From NCBI RefSeq assembly GCF_004349105.1, contig NZ_SMLB01000009.1, positions 1-64,000 on the forward strand: a stretch of DNA of 64,000 bases. Direction: 5' to 3'. Shown here one piece after another: positions 19,053 through 27,803 of the stretch. The number at the start of each line of letters is the position of its first letter. The first letter of the stretch is position 1. The notes under the pieces are model-generated. The model was not told the origin of the DNA. It did not search any database and saw nothing but the letters and a program-made list of their open reading frames with translations. Source of the stretch: Jiangella aurantiaca (lineage in GTDB: Bacteria > Actinomycetota > Actinomycetes > Jiangellales > Jiangellaceae). The translations under genes and the position numbers were made by a program.

Positions 19053-19240
19053 GGTTCGGCTCCTTCCACCCCCGTGCTCCCAGCATCGCCGCGGCCGGCG
19101 GCCGTGTCGTCAGGGCCAGCGGGTGATTCTTCTACCGGCTAGCTGGAATTCCGGAACTCCTGCTGTCCCCGATGCGCCGCCCGGGCGGCCGGAGGGAAGC
19201 TCGAGGGAAGCGTCCGTTCGAGTGTGCGAGGAGGTCCGCA

Positions 19241-19669
19241 ATGAGCCGCATGGTCCACGTCGTCCATGGCCCGACGGCCACTGCCGGGACCCCCGTCCGT
19301 CCGGACCATCCCCATGACGTCGTGGTGCCGGGCTGGAAGCCGGACCCCCCCAACGCTGCCCCCTGGCACCACGACTCCTCAGCCGGCACCCCCCGCGCCG
19401 GCTTCTCCCAGGCCGGCGATCCCCTCCACGCCGGCCCGCCCGCCGCCGTCCCCGAGGCCGACCCACGCCTGTCGGCGACCGTGCACGGCGAACACCACAC
19501 CGGTCTGCTGCGGGTTCGGCTGGCCGGGGACGGCGGCGACGCGGCGGAGTACGAACTGGATGTCGAGCAGGCGCTGCAGCTCTCGCAGCGGCTGCGCGAC
19601 GCCGCCGTGGCTATGCAGGAGTTCCTGTCCGCGCCGAAAACCTTCGGCGCGGGCCGGGATTCCCGTTAG
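19241..19669 (+). CDS. Hypothetical protein with Pro/His-rich N-terminus
   Basis: 142 residues from the ATG at 19241, with GGAGGT 5 bases upstream. Residues 1-75 are Pro/His/Gly-rich and probably disordered. The last ~65 residues (LSATVHGEHHTGLLRVRLAG, then ELDVEQALQLSQRLRDAAVA) look like two beta-strands and an amphipathic helix. I do not recognise a family. The good start site and codon use support a real gene. It lies between the small gene and the stand-alone receiver. Confidence 0.55.
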   Translation: MSRMVHVVHGPTATAGTPVRPDHPHDVVVPGWKPDPPNAAPWHHDSSAGTPRAGFSQAGDPLHAGPPAAVPEADPRLSATVHGEHHTGLLRVRLAGDGGDAAEYELDVEQALQLSQRLRDAAVAMQEFLSAPKTFGAGRDSR

Positions 19670-19712
19670 CAGCAATGCCGGGCCGATGCTCTGGTGCAAT
19701 GCTGGTGCGGTG

Positions 19713-20075
19713 GTGCGGCGCTGTGTCATCGTTGATGACAACGAGCGATTCCTGGCCGTGGCGCGCTCCAGCCTCGAGCGCGGCGGCCTGGAGGTGGTGG
19801 GAACCGCGACCACGACGACACAGGCCCTCGAGCTGATCGGCGCCCTGCGACCGGACGTCGTGCTGGTGGACATCGCTATCGGCACCGAGAGCGGCCTCGA
19901 CCTCGTCCACCGGATCGCCGCGGCCGAGGCGGGTCCGCAGGTCGTCCTCATCTCCACCCGCCGGGAGGAGGACGTCGCAGAGTTGGTGTCGGCGAGCCCG
20001 GCAGCCGGATTCGTCTGGAAGGCCGACCTGTCGGCGAGGGCCGTGCGAGATGTGGTGGCGTCGGGAGAGCAGTGA
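19713..20075 (+). CDS. Stand-alone receiver (CheY-like) response regulator
   Basis: 120 residues from a GTG at 19713; GTG 19710 and ATG 19686 are also in frame, but the receiver fold begins right after 19713 (RRCVIVDDNERF). The acidic pair DDN, phospho-acceptor Asp53 (VVLVDIAIG), the threonine in ISTRR and the lysine in FVWKAD are all present, so it should be phosphorylatable. There is no output domain. Its 3' end overlaps the kinase start by 26 bases, suggesting coupled synthesis and a role as partner or phosphate sink of that kinase. Confidence 0.8.
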   Translation: MRRCVIVDDNERFLAVARSSLERGGLEVVGTATTTTQALELIGALRPDVVLVDIAIGTESGLDLVHRIAAAEAGPQVVLISTRREEDVAELVSASPAAGFVWKADLSARAVRDVVASGEQ

Positions 20076-22053
20076 TGCGTCAGGATTCCTGACCGGCTCG
20101 CCGCCGCGACGGTGGGCGGGTGGGGTGTTCATCGGCGCCGGCCTCGTGGTTCTGGTGACCGGTCTGGTCGCGATCCTGAATCTGAGCCTGCCGCCCCGCG
20201 GGTTGCTCGTGCTGTACCTGCTGGCCGTCCTGCCGGTGGCGATCCACTGGGGAGCCGGGCCCGCGGCGCTGGTGTCGGCGCTGAGCGTGGCCACGTTCGT
20301 CCTGGTCATCGCGCCGGCCCACAGCGAGGGCCCGGCCGTGGTGGCGTTCGCCGTGTTCCTGGCGGCCGCGTTCGTGGTGGACGAGCTCGCCGCGGGGCTG
20401 CGCCTCAGCGCGGCGCGGTCGCGGGAGCTCGCCGACGAGCAGTCGGCGCTTCGGCGGGTCGCGATGCTGGCGGCCCGGGAGACACCCGCGACGGAGTTGT
20501 TCGAGGCCGTGACCCGCGAGGTGGGTCTGCTCTGCGCCGCCGACCTCGCCCGGCTGGGGCGCTACGAGCCCGGTGGGACGGTGGCTGGCATCGCCGCCTG
20601 GAGCCGGGCGCCGACGCGGCTGCCGGACGGCGTCCGGATCGCCGTGGGCGAGGTGGGCGTCGCCCGCGAGGTGCAGCGCACCGGCGGCCCGGTCCGGGTC
20701 TCCGACGTACCGCTCGGGAACGACGAAATCGCCGCGTCCGTCAGGGAGTTCGGCCTGCGGTCGTTGATCGGCTGCCCGATCGTCGTCCGCGGGGAACCGT
20801 GGGGCCTCGTCGTAGTGGCGGCACGGAACCCGCGGGCGTTCCCGCCGGAGACGGAGGAGCGGCTCCTGCGCTTCACCGAACTGGTCGCCACCGCGGTCAC
20901 TAACGCCGAGGCCCGCGCGGAGCTCCGGCGGAACGCCGACGAGCAGGCCGCGCTGCGCCGGGTGGCGACGCTCGCCGCGCGCGGCGGCGCCGACCCGAGC
21001 CCTGTCTTCCGGGCGGTCGCCGACCAGGTGGTCGGGCTGCTCGGCGCGGACTCCACCGCGGTGTTGCGGTTCGAGAGCGACGGGACGGCGACGTACCTCG
21101 CGTCGCGCGGCTGGCGCGATGCCGAGCGACGCCGGCCGGGTGCGCGGTGGCGGCCGGAGACGCCGTCGGTCATCGAGCGGGTGCTGCGCACCGGCCGGTC
21201 CGCCCGGCTCGACTACACCGGGGTTGCCGAGCCGCTCGAGCCGGCGCCGAGTCTCGGCGGCGAGGAGATCACGTCGGCGGTGGCCAGTCCGATCGTGGTG
21301 GAGTCGCGGCTGTGGGGCAGCATCGGCGTGGCGTCGCGGGCCGGGCCGCTCCCGCCCGACACCGAGGACCGGCTGGTCGCGTTCACCGAGATCGTCGCCA
21401 CGGCCATCGCCAACACCGAGAGCCGGGCGCAGCTCGCCGCGTCGCGCGCCCGCGTCATCGCCGCGGCCGACGCCACCCGCCGCCGGCTCGAGCGCGACCT
21501 GCACGACGGCGCACAGCAGCGGCTTGTCTCGCTCGCCCTGGAGCTGCGCAACGTCGAGGCGGAGGTGCCGGACGAGCTGCCCGGTCTGAGCGCCGACCTC
21601 AGCCGGCTCGCCGCTGACGTCACCACGGTGCTGGACGAGCTGCGCGAGCTGTCGCGCGGCATCCACCCGGCGATCCTCTCCGAGGGCGGTCTCGGCCCCG
21701 CGCTGCGCACCCTGGCGCGTCGCTCGCCGGTCCCGGTCGAGCTGGCTGTCCGCCTCGACCACCGCTACGACGAGGCGGTGGAGGTCGCGGCGTACTACGT
21801 GGCCTCGGAGGCGCTCACCAACACCGTCAAGCACGCGCAGGCGACGTACGTGGAGCTTGTCGTCGAGGAGCGTGGCGGCGAGCTGTACCTCCTCGTCCAC
21901 GACGACGGCGTCGGCGGGGCCGCCCAGGGCCGCGGCACCGGGCTGACGGGCCTGTACGACCGGGTCGAGGCACTCGGCGGCACCATCCGGGTCAGCAGCC
22001 CGGCCGACGACGGGACGCGTATCGAGGTCGCGCTGCCGCTGACGCCGCGGTGA
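20050..22053 (+). CDS. GAF-GAF sensor histidine kinase (HisKA_3, NarX/DesK class)
   Basis: 667 residues from the ATG at 20050. Roughly four membrane helices lie at residues 25-115 (VFIGAGLVVLVTGLVAILNL and following), then two GAF domains (about 135-295 and 310-465). The dimerisation domain has RDLHDGAQQRL with phospho-His485, and a HATPase_c domain follows with ASEALTNTVKHAQA (N box) and GTGLTGLYDRVEALGG (G box). The class phosphorylates NarL-type regulators such as the one at 18238. The paired GAF domains suggest sensing of a small ligand or redox/gas signal. The start overlaps the receiver gene. Confidence 0.9.
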   Translation: MWWRRESSDASGFLTGSPPRRWAGGVFIGAGLVVLVTGLVAILNLSLPPRGLLVLYLLAVLPVAIHWGAGPAALVSALSVATFVLVIAPAHSEGPAVVAFAVFLAAAFVVDELAAGLRLSAARSRELADEQSALRRVAMLAARETPATELFEAVTREVGLLCAADLARLGRYEPGGTVAGIAAWSRAPTRLPDGVRIAVGEVGVAREVQRTGGPVRVSDVPLGNDEIAASVREFGLRSLIGCPIVVRGEPWGLVVVAARNPRAFPPETEERLLRFTELVATAVTNAEARAELRRNADEQAALRRVATLAARGGADPSPVFRAVADQVVGLLGADSTAVLRFESDGTATYLASRGWRDAERRRPGARWRPETPSVIERVLRTGRSARLDYTGVAEPLEPAPSLGGEEITSAVASPIVVESRLWGSIGVASRAGPLPPDTEDRLVAFTEIVATAIANTESRAQLAASRARVIAAADATRRRLERDLHDGAQQRLVSLALELRNVEAEVPDELPGLSADLSRLAADVTTVLDELRELSRGIHPAILSEGGLGPALRTLARRSPVPVELAVRLDHRYDEAVEVAAYYVASEALTNTVKHAQATYVELVVEERGGELYLLVHDDGVGGAAQGRGTGLTGLYDRVEALGGTIRVSSPADDGTRIEVALPLTPR

Positions 22054-22064
22054 GGCCGCGTCGT

Positions 22065-22070
22065 TACCCT
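22065..22070 (+). promoter_or_regulatory. Probable -10 element for a leaderless aldo/keto reductase transcript
   Basis: TACCCT lies 6 bases before the GTG at 22077. The spacing places transcription start at or near the start codon. This supports 22077 over the in-frame GTG at 22050, which overlaps the kinase stop. Confidence 0.5.
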
Positions 22071-22076
22071 GACACG

Positions 22077-23030
22077 GTGACGACGCGGGGAGAACGTCCG
22101 GCCGTGCGGGGCATCGGGCTGGGTCTGGCGGCCCTGGGCCGGCCCGGCTATCTCACCCTCGGCCACGGCGACGACTTCCGCGACGGTGCGACGGTGGACG
22201 ACCTGCGGGGGCGTACGCACACGGTGCTCGATGCGGCGTGGGCGGCGGGCGTGCGGTACGTCGACGCGGCGCGGTCGTACGGCCTGGCGGAGCGGTTCCT
22301 CGGCGAGTGGCTCGCGGCGCATCCCGGCCGCCGCAACGAGCTGACCGTCGGCTCGAAATGGGGCTACACGTACACCGCCGACTGGCGCGTCGACGCCGAG
22401 GTGCACGAGGTGAAGGACCACTCGGCGGCGACGTTCGAGCGGCAGTGGCAGGAGACGCTCACGGCGCTGGGCGGGCCGCCCGACGTGTATCTGGTGCACA
22501 GCCTCACGTCGGACAGCTCGGCGCTGGACGACGCCGAACTGCTGGACCGGCTGGCCGCGCTGACGGACGACGGCGTCACCGTCGGGTTCTCGGCCAGCGG
22601 CCCTGACCAGGGCGCCGTCATCGAACGCGCGCTGGCCGTGACGGCGGCCGGCCGGGCGCCGTTCCGCGCGGTCCAGGCGACGTGGAACGTGCTGGAGCCG
22701 TCCGCCGGCCCGGCGCTGGCCCGGGTCCACGACGCCGGCTGGCTCGTCGTCGTCAAGGAGGGCGTCGCCAACGGGCGGCTCACCGATCGCGGCGACGTGG
22801 CGAGGTTCCGCGCAGCGGCGGACGCGGCCGGGGTCGCGCCCGACGCGCTGGCGCTGGGCGCGGTGCTGCGGCAGTCGTTCACCGACGTCGCGCTCAGCGG
22901 CGCCACCACCGTCCACCAGCTGCGCAGCAACCTCACCGCCAGCGACGTCGTGCCCGGCGACCTGCCGGACGACCTCGCCGAGGACCCGAAGGCCTACTGG
23001 GCGACGCGGTCCGGCCTCACCTGGAGCTGA
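22077..23030 (+). CDS. Aldo/keto reductase
   Basis: 317 residues from the GTG at 22077. The TIM-barrel signatures are present: AAGVRYVDAARSYGLAERFLG (catalytic Asp and Tyr), VGSKWGY (catalytic Lys), PDVYLVHS with the active-site His, and a late SGATTVHQLRSNL for NADPH binding. It probably reduces small aldehydes or sugars. It stands alone between the kinase and the convergent serine hydrolase. Confidence 0.88.
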   Translation: MTTRGERPAVRGIGLGLAALGRPGYLTLGHGDDFRDGATVDDLRGRTHTVLDAAWAAGVRYVDAARSYGLAERFLGEWLAAHPGRRNELTVGSKWGYTYTADWRVDAEVHEVKDHSAATFERQWQETLTALGGPPDVYLVHSLTSDSSALDDAELLDRLAALTDDGVTVGFSASGPDQGAVIERALAVTAAGRAPFRAVQATWNVLEPSAGPALARVHDAGWLVVVKEGVANGRLTDRGDVARFRAAADAAGVAPDALALGAVLRQSFTDVALSGATTVHQLRSNLTASDVVPGDLPDDLAEDPKAYWATRSGLTWS

Positions 23031-23038
23031 TCCGGCAC

Positions 23039-23923
23039 TCAGCGCCCGCGCAGCTCGTCGTGCAGGCCGCGGGCGACCCGGCCCATGGCGATCTCCGCGG
23101 CCGGCTGGGCGGCCGCCGCGACCTGCGACCGGGTCAGCGCGACGACGGCGAACCGGCCGCCGTCGGCGTGCTCGACGACGCCGGCCTCGTGGCGCAGGTT
23201 GAGCAGCGTGCCCGTCTTGGACGACCATGTCGAGGCGTCGCTGACGAACTCCGGCGCGAGCCGGTTGCGGTGCACGTTCGCGGCCAGCAGTTGCCGCAGT
23301 CGCGCCGCCACCGCCGCGTCGATCGTGCCGCCGGTCCAGATGACGGCGAGCAGCCCGGCCAGCGACCGCGCCGTCGCGGTGTTGGCCCGGGCGACGTCGA
23401 GCTCGGCGATCGGGCTGCCGCCGCTGCGCCCGGTGGTCCCGATAGCGAGGTCGTGACGCAGCCCGCCGGCCAGCGCCTCGGCGGGCGTCGCCATGAGGAC
23501 GTCCATGCGGTGCCGCAGCGTGAACCCGTCGATGCCCAGCTCGCGCAGGACGGCCGCGACCCGCCCCGGCGGGGTGAGGTCGAACAGCGCGTCCGTGGCG
23601 GCACTGTCGCTCAGCGACGTGCTCAGGTACACGAGGTCGGCGACGGCGACGCGGGCCGGGTGATGGAACCGGGTGATGCCGGTCGGCCCGGGGGTGTCGA
23701 CCCGGCCCGGCGCGACCTCGACCGGCTGCGCGCCGTCCAGCTCGCCGCGACTGATCCGGTCCAGCGTCGCGAGCGCCAGCGGCAGCTTGACCAGCGATGC
23801 GATCGGCAGCTCGACGTCGGCGTCGAGGGCCAGTTCGGCTCCGTCGTCGAGGTTGCGGACGAGGAACGAGCCGGCCAGTCCGGCGTCGTCGAGGCGCTCG
23901 CGCCATTCGCGCAGAGACGTCAC
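23039..23923 (-). CDS. Serine hydrolase of the class A beta-lactamase fold
   Basis: 294 residues from a GTG at 23923 that overlaps the LysR stop (GTGA). It shows S-x-x-K in ASLVKLPLAL, S-D-S in the SDN position (LSDSAATDAL) and KTG in SSKTGTLLNL. The omega-loop E-x-x-x-N of true class A enzymes is not evident and there is no signal peptide, so it may be a cytoplasmic esterase or peptidase rather than a beta-lactamase. Translational coupling to the LysR regulator indicates a two-gene operon divergent from a class A beta-lactamase. Confidence 0.75.
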   Translation of the reverse strand: MTSLREWRERLDDAGLAGSFLVRNLDDGAELALDADVELPIASLVKLPLALATLDRISRGELDGAQPVEVAPGRVDTPGPTGITRFHHPARVAVADLVYLSTSLSDSAATDALFDLTPPGRVAAVLRELGIDGFTLRHRMDVLMATPAEALAGGLRHDLAIGTTGRSGGSPIAELDVARANTATARSLAGLLAVIWTGGTIDAAVAARLRQLLAANVHRNRLAPEFVSDASTWSSKTGTLLNLRHEAGVVEHADGGRFAVVALTRSQVAAAAQPAAEIAMGRVARGLHDELRGR

Positions 23924-24792
23924 GACGGGTCCGCGCCGAGACAGCGGGCCAGCAGTGGCCCGAGCGTCGCCGTCGTGCGGTCGGTGTCGAGGACCGACGC
24001 GGCGACGACGGCGTACCCGCGCACCAGCGGCGCGTCGCCGAGCGGCCGCCAGGTCAGCCCGGTGTCGGCCGCCTCGCGCGGCGTGCACAGCAGCGCGTCG
24101 TCGGTGCGGATGACCTCGGCGACGGCGCCGGCCAGCGACGACACCCGCAGCTGGGACGGACGGAGCCCAGCGGCGACGGCGAGCCGCGCGAGCGCGTCGC
24201 CCACGTGCGGCACATCGTCCTCGGGCCGCAGCCAGAGGCGCCGGTCGGGCGTGCCGGCGTCGCGCCGAGGCCGGAACTCGGCAAGGAACACCCGCCGTCC
24301 GGCGGACGGCCGCAGCGTGGCCGGCCCGAGCGGCACCGTCCACCGCGCCTCCGGCTCCGGCACCGGCAGGACGGCGGCCCGGACGGCTCGGTCGCGGACC
24401 AGTTCGCGCCGGCGGTCCGGCTCGGCGTGCTCGACCACAAGGGCGACCCCGGCGTCGCGGGCATCGGCGATGAGGTCGACCAGGGCGGCGAGCGGGAGGT
24501 CGACGGGCAGCGCGAGACCGACCGGTGCTGAGCCGGCCCGGACCGCTCCGACGCGCAGGTCGTCGGCGGCGTCGAGGACGCGGCGCGCGGCGGGCAGCAT
24601 CGCACGTCCGAAGTCGGTCAGCGCGGCCCGCCGCGTCGTGCGGTCGAACACGACGCCACCCAGGTGCTCCTCGAGCGCCGCGACCCGGCGGCTCGCGACC
24701 GGCTGCGGGATGCCGATGGCGGCCGCGCCCTGGGTGAAGCTTGCGCGCTCGCTCACGGCGACGAACGCGGCGCAGGCGGCGACCAGGTCCAT
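23920..24792 (-). CDS. LysR-family transcriptional regulator
   Basis: 290 residues. The N-terminal winged helix reads FVAVSERASFTQGAAAIGIP then ASRRVAALEEHLGGVVFDRT, the LysR signature; the rest is the inducer-binding domain. It is divergent from a lipoprotein class A beta-lactamase, with an 84-bp intergenic region holding a 15-bp palindrome. This is the classic layout for a LysR regulator such as AmpR/BlaA-R, so beta-lactamase control is a reasonable inference. It overlaps the downstream serine hydrolase. Confidence 0.9.
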   Translation of the reverse strand: MDLVAACAAFVAVSERASFTQGAAAIGIPQPVASRRVAALEEHLGGVVFDRTTRRAALTDFGRAMLPAARRVLDAADDLRVGAVRAGSAPVGLALPVDLPLAALVDLIADARDAGVALVVEHAEPDRRRELVRDRAVRAAVLPVPEPEARWTVPLGPATLRPSAGRRVFLAEFRPRRDAGTPDRRLWLRPEDDVPHVGDALARLAVAAGLRPSQLRVSSLAGAVAEVIRTDDALLCTPREAADTGLTWRPLGDAPLVRGYAVVAASVLDTDRTTATLGPLLARCLGADPS

Positions 24793-24806
24793 GCCGGCAC
24801 CGTACT

Positions 24807-24821
24807 ATGCCGGATCGGCAT
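24807..24821. promoter_or_regulatory. Palindromic operator between lysR and the beta-lactamase gene
   Basis: ATGCCG-GAT-CGGCAT is a perfect inverted repeat with 6-base arms. It lies 15 bases upstream of the lysR start and 55 bases upstream of the bla start. A further half-site ATGCCGG covers the lysR start codon at 24791. It is the obvious candidate LysR site. Confidence 0.5.
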
Positions 24822-24876
24822 GGAATCTTCGGTATCCGTCTTTGCGTGTATGAGACGGCGCGACGAGGCTGACGGC

Positions 24877-25809
24877 ATGCGACTCACCACCCTTCCGGTC
24901 CTCGCGGCCGTCACCGCCGCGGTCCTCGCCGGCTGCGGCTCGGACGACCCGCCGACTCCGGCGGCGACCAACCCGGCCCCGACCAGACCCGTCGAGACGA
25001 GCCCGCCGGCCGAGATTGCCGGCCCCCCGGTCGCTGCCGCGTTGGCCGCCCTGGAGACGGACTACGCCGCCCGGCTCGGCGTCTACGCGGTCGACACCGG
25101 AACCGGCGAGACGGTGGAGCATCGCGCCGACGAGCGGTTCGCCTTCGCCTCGACCCACAAGATGCTGTCCGCCGCCGCGGTATTGCAGGCCACCGAGCCC
25201 GCGGAGCTGGCGCAGGTGATCCCGTTCGACGCCGCCGACGTGGTCGGCTTCTCGCCGGTCACCGAGCCGGCCGTCGGCACGGGGCTGACCCTGCTGGAGG
25301 TCATCCAGGCGGCGATCACCGTCAGCGACAACACCGCCGCGAACCTGCTGTTCGAGCAGGTCGGCGGGCCGGACGGGCTGGAGGCCGTCGTGCGCGGCTT
25401 CAGCGACGAGACCACGTCGTTCGACCGCATCGAGCCCGACCTCAGTGAGTGGGCGCCCGGCGAGACGCGCGACACGACGACGCCTCGGGCGATGGCGGCG
25501 AACCTGCGGGGGCTGCTGCTCGGCGACCTGCTGGCCGAGGAGGACCGGACGCTGCTGCACGACACCATGCGCGCCAACACCACCGGCGACGAGCTGATCC
25601 GGGCCGGCGTGCCCGAGGGCTGGGTGGTCGCGGACAAGACCGGCTCGGCGACACACGGCGGTCGCAACGACATCGCCGTCATCGAACCGCCCGGCGCCGC
25701 GCCGATCGTGCTCGCCGTCTACAGCAACCGGCTGGATCCCGAGGCCGAGTCCGACCCGGCCCTCATCGCCGCCGCCACCGCGATCGTCCTCGACGCGCTG
25801 GCCGGGTGA
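24877..25809 (+). CDS. Class A beta-lactamase, lipoprotein
   Basis: 310 residues from the ATG at 24877. The signal peptide ends in a lipobox (LAGC, Cys21), followed by a Thr/Pro-rich linker. Class A motifs are STHK (Ser70-Lys73), SDN (130-132), EPDLS at the omega loop (Glu166) and KTG (234-236). The omega-loop position 170 reads Ser instead of the usual Asn, an uncommon change. The mature enzyme should be anchored to the outer face of the membrane and hydrolyse beta-lactams. The gene is divergent from the LysR regulator and ends directly against the SIS gene. Confidence 0.92.
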   Translation: MRLTTLPVLAAVTAAVLAGCGSDDPPTPAATNPAPTRPVETSPPAEIAGPPVAAALAALETDYAARLGVYAVDTGTGETVEHRADERFAFASTHKMLSAAAVLQATEPAELAQVIPFDAADVVGFSPVTEPAVGTGLTLLEVIQAAITVSDNTAANLLFEQVGGPDGLEAVVRGFSDETTSFDRIEPDLSEWAPGETRDTTTPRAMAANLRGLLLGDLLAEEDRTLLHDTMRANTTGDELIRAGVPEGWVVADKTGSATHGGRNDIAVIEPPGAAPIVLAVYSNRLDPEAESDPALIAAATAIVLDALAG

Positions 25810-26580
25810 TCACGGCTCGGACGGGCGCAGCCGCGACCCGTAGCGCGCGAACAGCGCCTCGTTGTGCGCGTCGCCCTCGGGCACGTTCGCCGAGACCAGC
25901 ACCGGCACGTCCTCGCCGGCCGCGAGCAGCAGCCCGCACACCTCCGTCACCAGGAGCTGTGCGATCAGCACGCCGGTCAGCGACGACGTCGGGGTGATCC
26001 GGACGCCGGTAGGCAGCTCGAGGGCGGCGTCGCCGCGCGGCGAGCCGTTGTCGATCACCACGTCGGCCAGCTCGAACAGCCGCAGGCCAGACGGGTGCCG
26101 CGACGTGATCTGCCCGCTGTGCTCGGCCGACGTGATCGCGATGACGGGGTGCCCGGCGGCCTTGACCAGCCGCGCCATCTCGACCACTGATCCGTTGCCG
26201 CCGGAGTTCGACGTGATGACGAAGACGTCGCTGGGGTGGATCTCGGCGAGGTCGAGGATGCGCTGGGCCAGTGAGGGGTCTCGCTCGACGGTGGCGTCGA
26301 GGATCTCCCGCGGGTCGGCGCCGCCGTACATGACGAGGTCCTTGATCGACAGCGCGTTCGCCGGGACCAGCCCACCGGCCCGGCCGACGATCTCGGCGGT
26401 GATCGAGCGGGAGTGCCCGGTCGCGAACGCCTGGATCAGCCCGCCGGCGCGCAGCCCGTCGACGATCAGCCGCGCGGCCGCGGAGATGGCCTCGGCCTGT
26501 GTGGCGATCAGCCGGTCGGCCGCCTCCCGCAGGATCCGAGCGGCGGCCTTCTGGCCGATCGGCTCGACGTCGGTGGTCAT
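25810..26580 (-). CDS. SIS-domain sugar isomerase-family protein
   Basis: 256 residues from the ATG at 26580 with GGAGG upstream. The SIS phosphosugar-binding segment is FATGHSRSITAEIVGRAGGL, and the second half has FVITSNSGGNGSVVEMARLV followed by PVIAITSAEHS, typical of SIS_2 (UPF0309-like) proteins. Such proteins bind phosphosugars and act as isomerases, aldolases or regulators. It is the last gene of the amino-sugar operon, 5 bases after the ceramidase-like gene, and probably handles a hexosamine or N-acylhexosamine phosphate. Confidence 0.8.
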   Translation of the reverse strand: MTTDVEPIGQKAAARILREAADRLIATQAEAISAAARLIVDGLRAGGLIQAFATGHSRSITAEIVGRAGGLVPANALSIKDLVMYGGADPREILDATVERDPSLAQRILDLAEIHPSDVFVITSNSGGNGSVVEMARLVKAAGHPVIAITSAEHSGQITSRHPSGLRLFELADVVIDNGSPRGDAALELPTGVRITPTSSLTGVLIAQLLVTEVCGLLLAAGEDVPVLVSANVPEGDAHNEALFARYGSRLRPSEP

Positions 26581-26585
26581 GGGTG

Positions 26586-27803
26586 TCAGCCTCCGTGGGT
26601 GGTGCGGTGGACGAGGTCGTGCATGACCCCGGCGACCCGCTCGGCGGCGTCGGGGCGGAACGGTGAGATCAGAACCTCGTAGCTCGGCGTGGCGAAGTCG
26701 GCCGCGGCCGGCAGGTAGCCGGCGTAGCCGTTGGCGTAGCCGAGCAGCACGGACGGCGCGGCGGTATCGCGCAGCGCGAGGAACGGCTCGCCACCGATGC
26801 CCTGCAACGTCAGCCCGCCGAGCCGGACGGCGGCCAGCTCCAGGGGCACCGTCTCCGGGCCGTCGGCCCGGTCGGCGGCCGCCTCGACGCCCTGGAGCGC
26901 GGTGACGACGGCGCGCCCGGCCGGGTCGTCGTCGGCCAGCCCGGCCAGCTGGGCGGCGAACGCCTCGCGCAGGCCGGCGAGCCGCTTCCGGTCGTCGTGG
27001 CGGGTCGGCAGCGGCAGCGTCGCGCGGGCCGCGGCGATGCCGTCGTCGGCGGTCCAGGCCCGGCCCGGCGCGGCGGCGAGCGCGGCGAGCTGCTGCGCCG
27101 CCAGGCCGGCGAGCCGCCGACCCTCGGCCACGGTCTGCGCGGTGCGGGTCCAGCGGGTGCTGATGTCGCCGGCCGCGCCGGTGGCGACGACGATCCACGG
27201 CGACCCGTCGAGCCGCGCCCGCAGCTCCTCCCGGATCCACGCCGTGAGGTCCCCGCTGACCACCGACGACGATGCCGGCAGTACCGTCGGGTGCACCGGT
27301 ACCACGGCCAGTACCCCGGCGAGCCGGTCGCCGTCGGCGAAACGCAGCAGGTCCACCGGGACCCGCCGTTCGCCGGTGTCGGCGCTGCGGCGAGAGCCGA
27401 CGCCGTCGAGCCCGCCGTCGTGGTGGCTCGCGACGCACTCGGTCTCGCTCGCCACCGCGAGCCGGGCCGCCTCGGCGGCCGCGTCCGCGACGGCCGTCAG
27501 CCACGAGGCCGGCGTCGTGCCGCCGCCGGCTCGCGAGCCGACGTCGGGGCCGGAATGCGTATGGGTCGCGCAGACCCAGACCTCACCCTTGGCCCGCCGG
27601 CGGATCTCCGCCACGAGGTCGGCGTTGACCCCGACCAACTCCGCGACGACCAGCAGGAACCGATCCGGGCCGGCTGCGATCGACACGCAGTCGACCCGTA
27701 GCGGCGCCAGCGCTCCGGACGAAGGTGACGTGCGCGCGGCGTACCCGCCCAGCGGTGTGCCGTCCGGGATGGTGAGCGTCGCGGACCCGTGCCCGGCCCT
27801 CAT
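26586..27803 (-). CDS. Neutral/alkaline ceramidase-like N-acyl amidohydrolase
   Basis: 405 residues with no signal peptide. It has the N-terminal pattern of the neutral/alkaline ceramidase family: THTHSGP (zinc His), VPVHPTVLP (second His), GAAGDIST (nucleophile Ser position), GGEPF (zinc Glu) and ANGYAGYLP (zinc Tyr). All expected metal and catalytic positions thus appear kept, but the protein is much shorter than eukaryotic ceramidases and cytoplasmic. Its start overlaps nanE (ATGA). In a sugar operon lacking a NagA-type deacetylase, it could remove an N-acyl group from an amino sugar; that role is inference. Confidence 0.75.
   Translation of the reverse strand: MRAGHGSATLTIPDGTPLGGYAARTSPSSGALAPLRVDCVSIAAGPDRFLLVVAELVGVNADLVAEIRRRAKGEVWVCATHTHSGPDVGSRAGGGTTPASWLTAVADAAAEAARLAVASETECVASHHDGGLDGVGSRRSADTGERRVPVDLLRFADGDRLAGVLAVVPVHPTVLPASSSVVSGDLTAWIREELRARLDGSPWIVVATGAAGDISTRWTRTAQTVAEGRRLAGLAAQQLAALAAAPGRAWTADDGIAAARATLPLPTRHDDRKRLAGLREAFAAQLAGLADDDPAGRAVVTALQGVEAAADRADGPETVPLELAAVRLGGLTLQGIGGEPFLALRDTAAPSVLLGYANGYAGYLPAAADFATPSYEVLISPFRPDAAERVAGVMHDLVHRTTHGG

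Noticed and set aside
18892-19086. 64-codon minus-strand frame overlapping the 54-codon gene.
   Set aside because: Arg/Gly/Pro-rich shadow frame; the alternative frame has a far better start site and codon bias.
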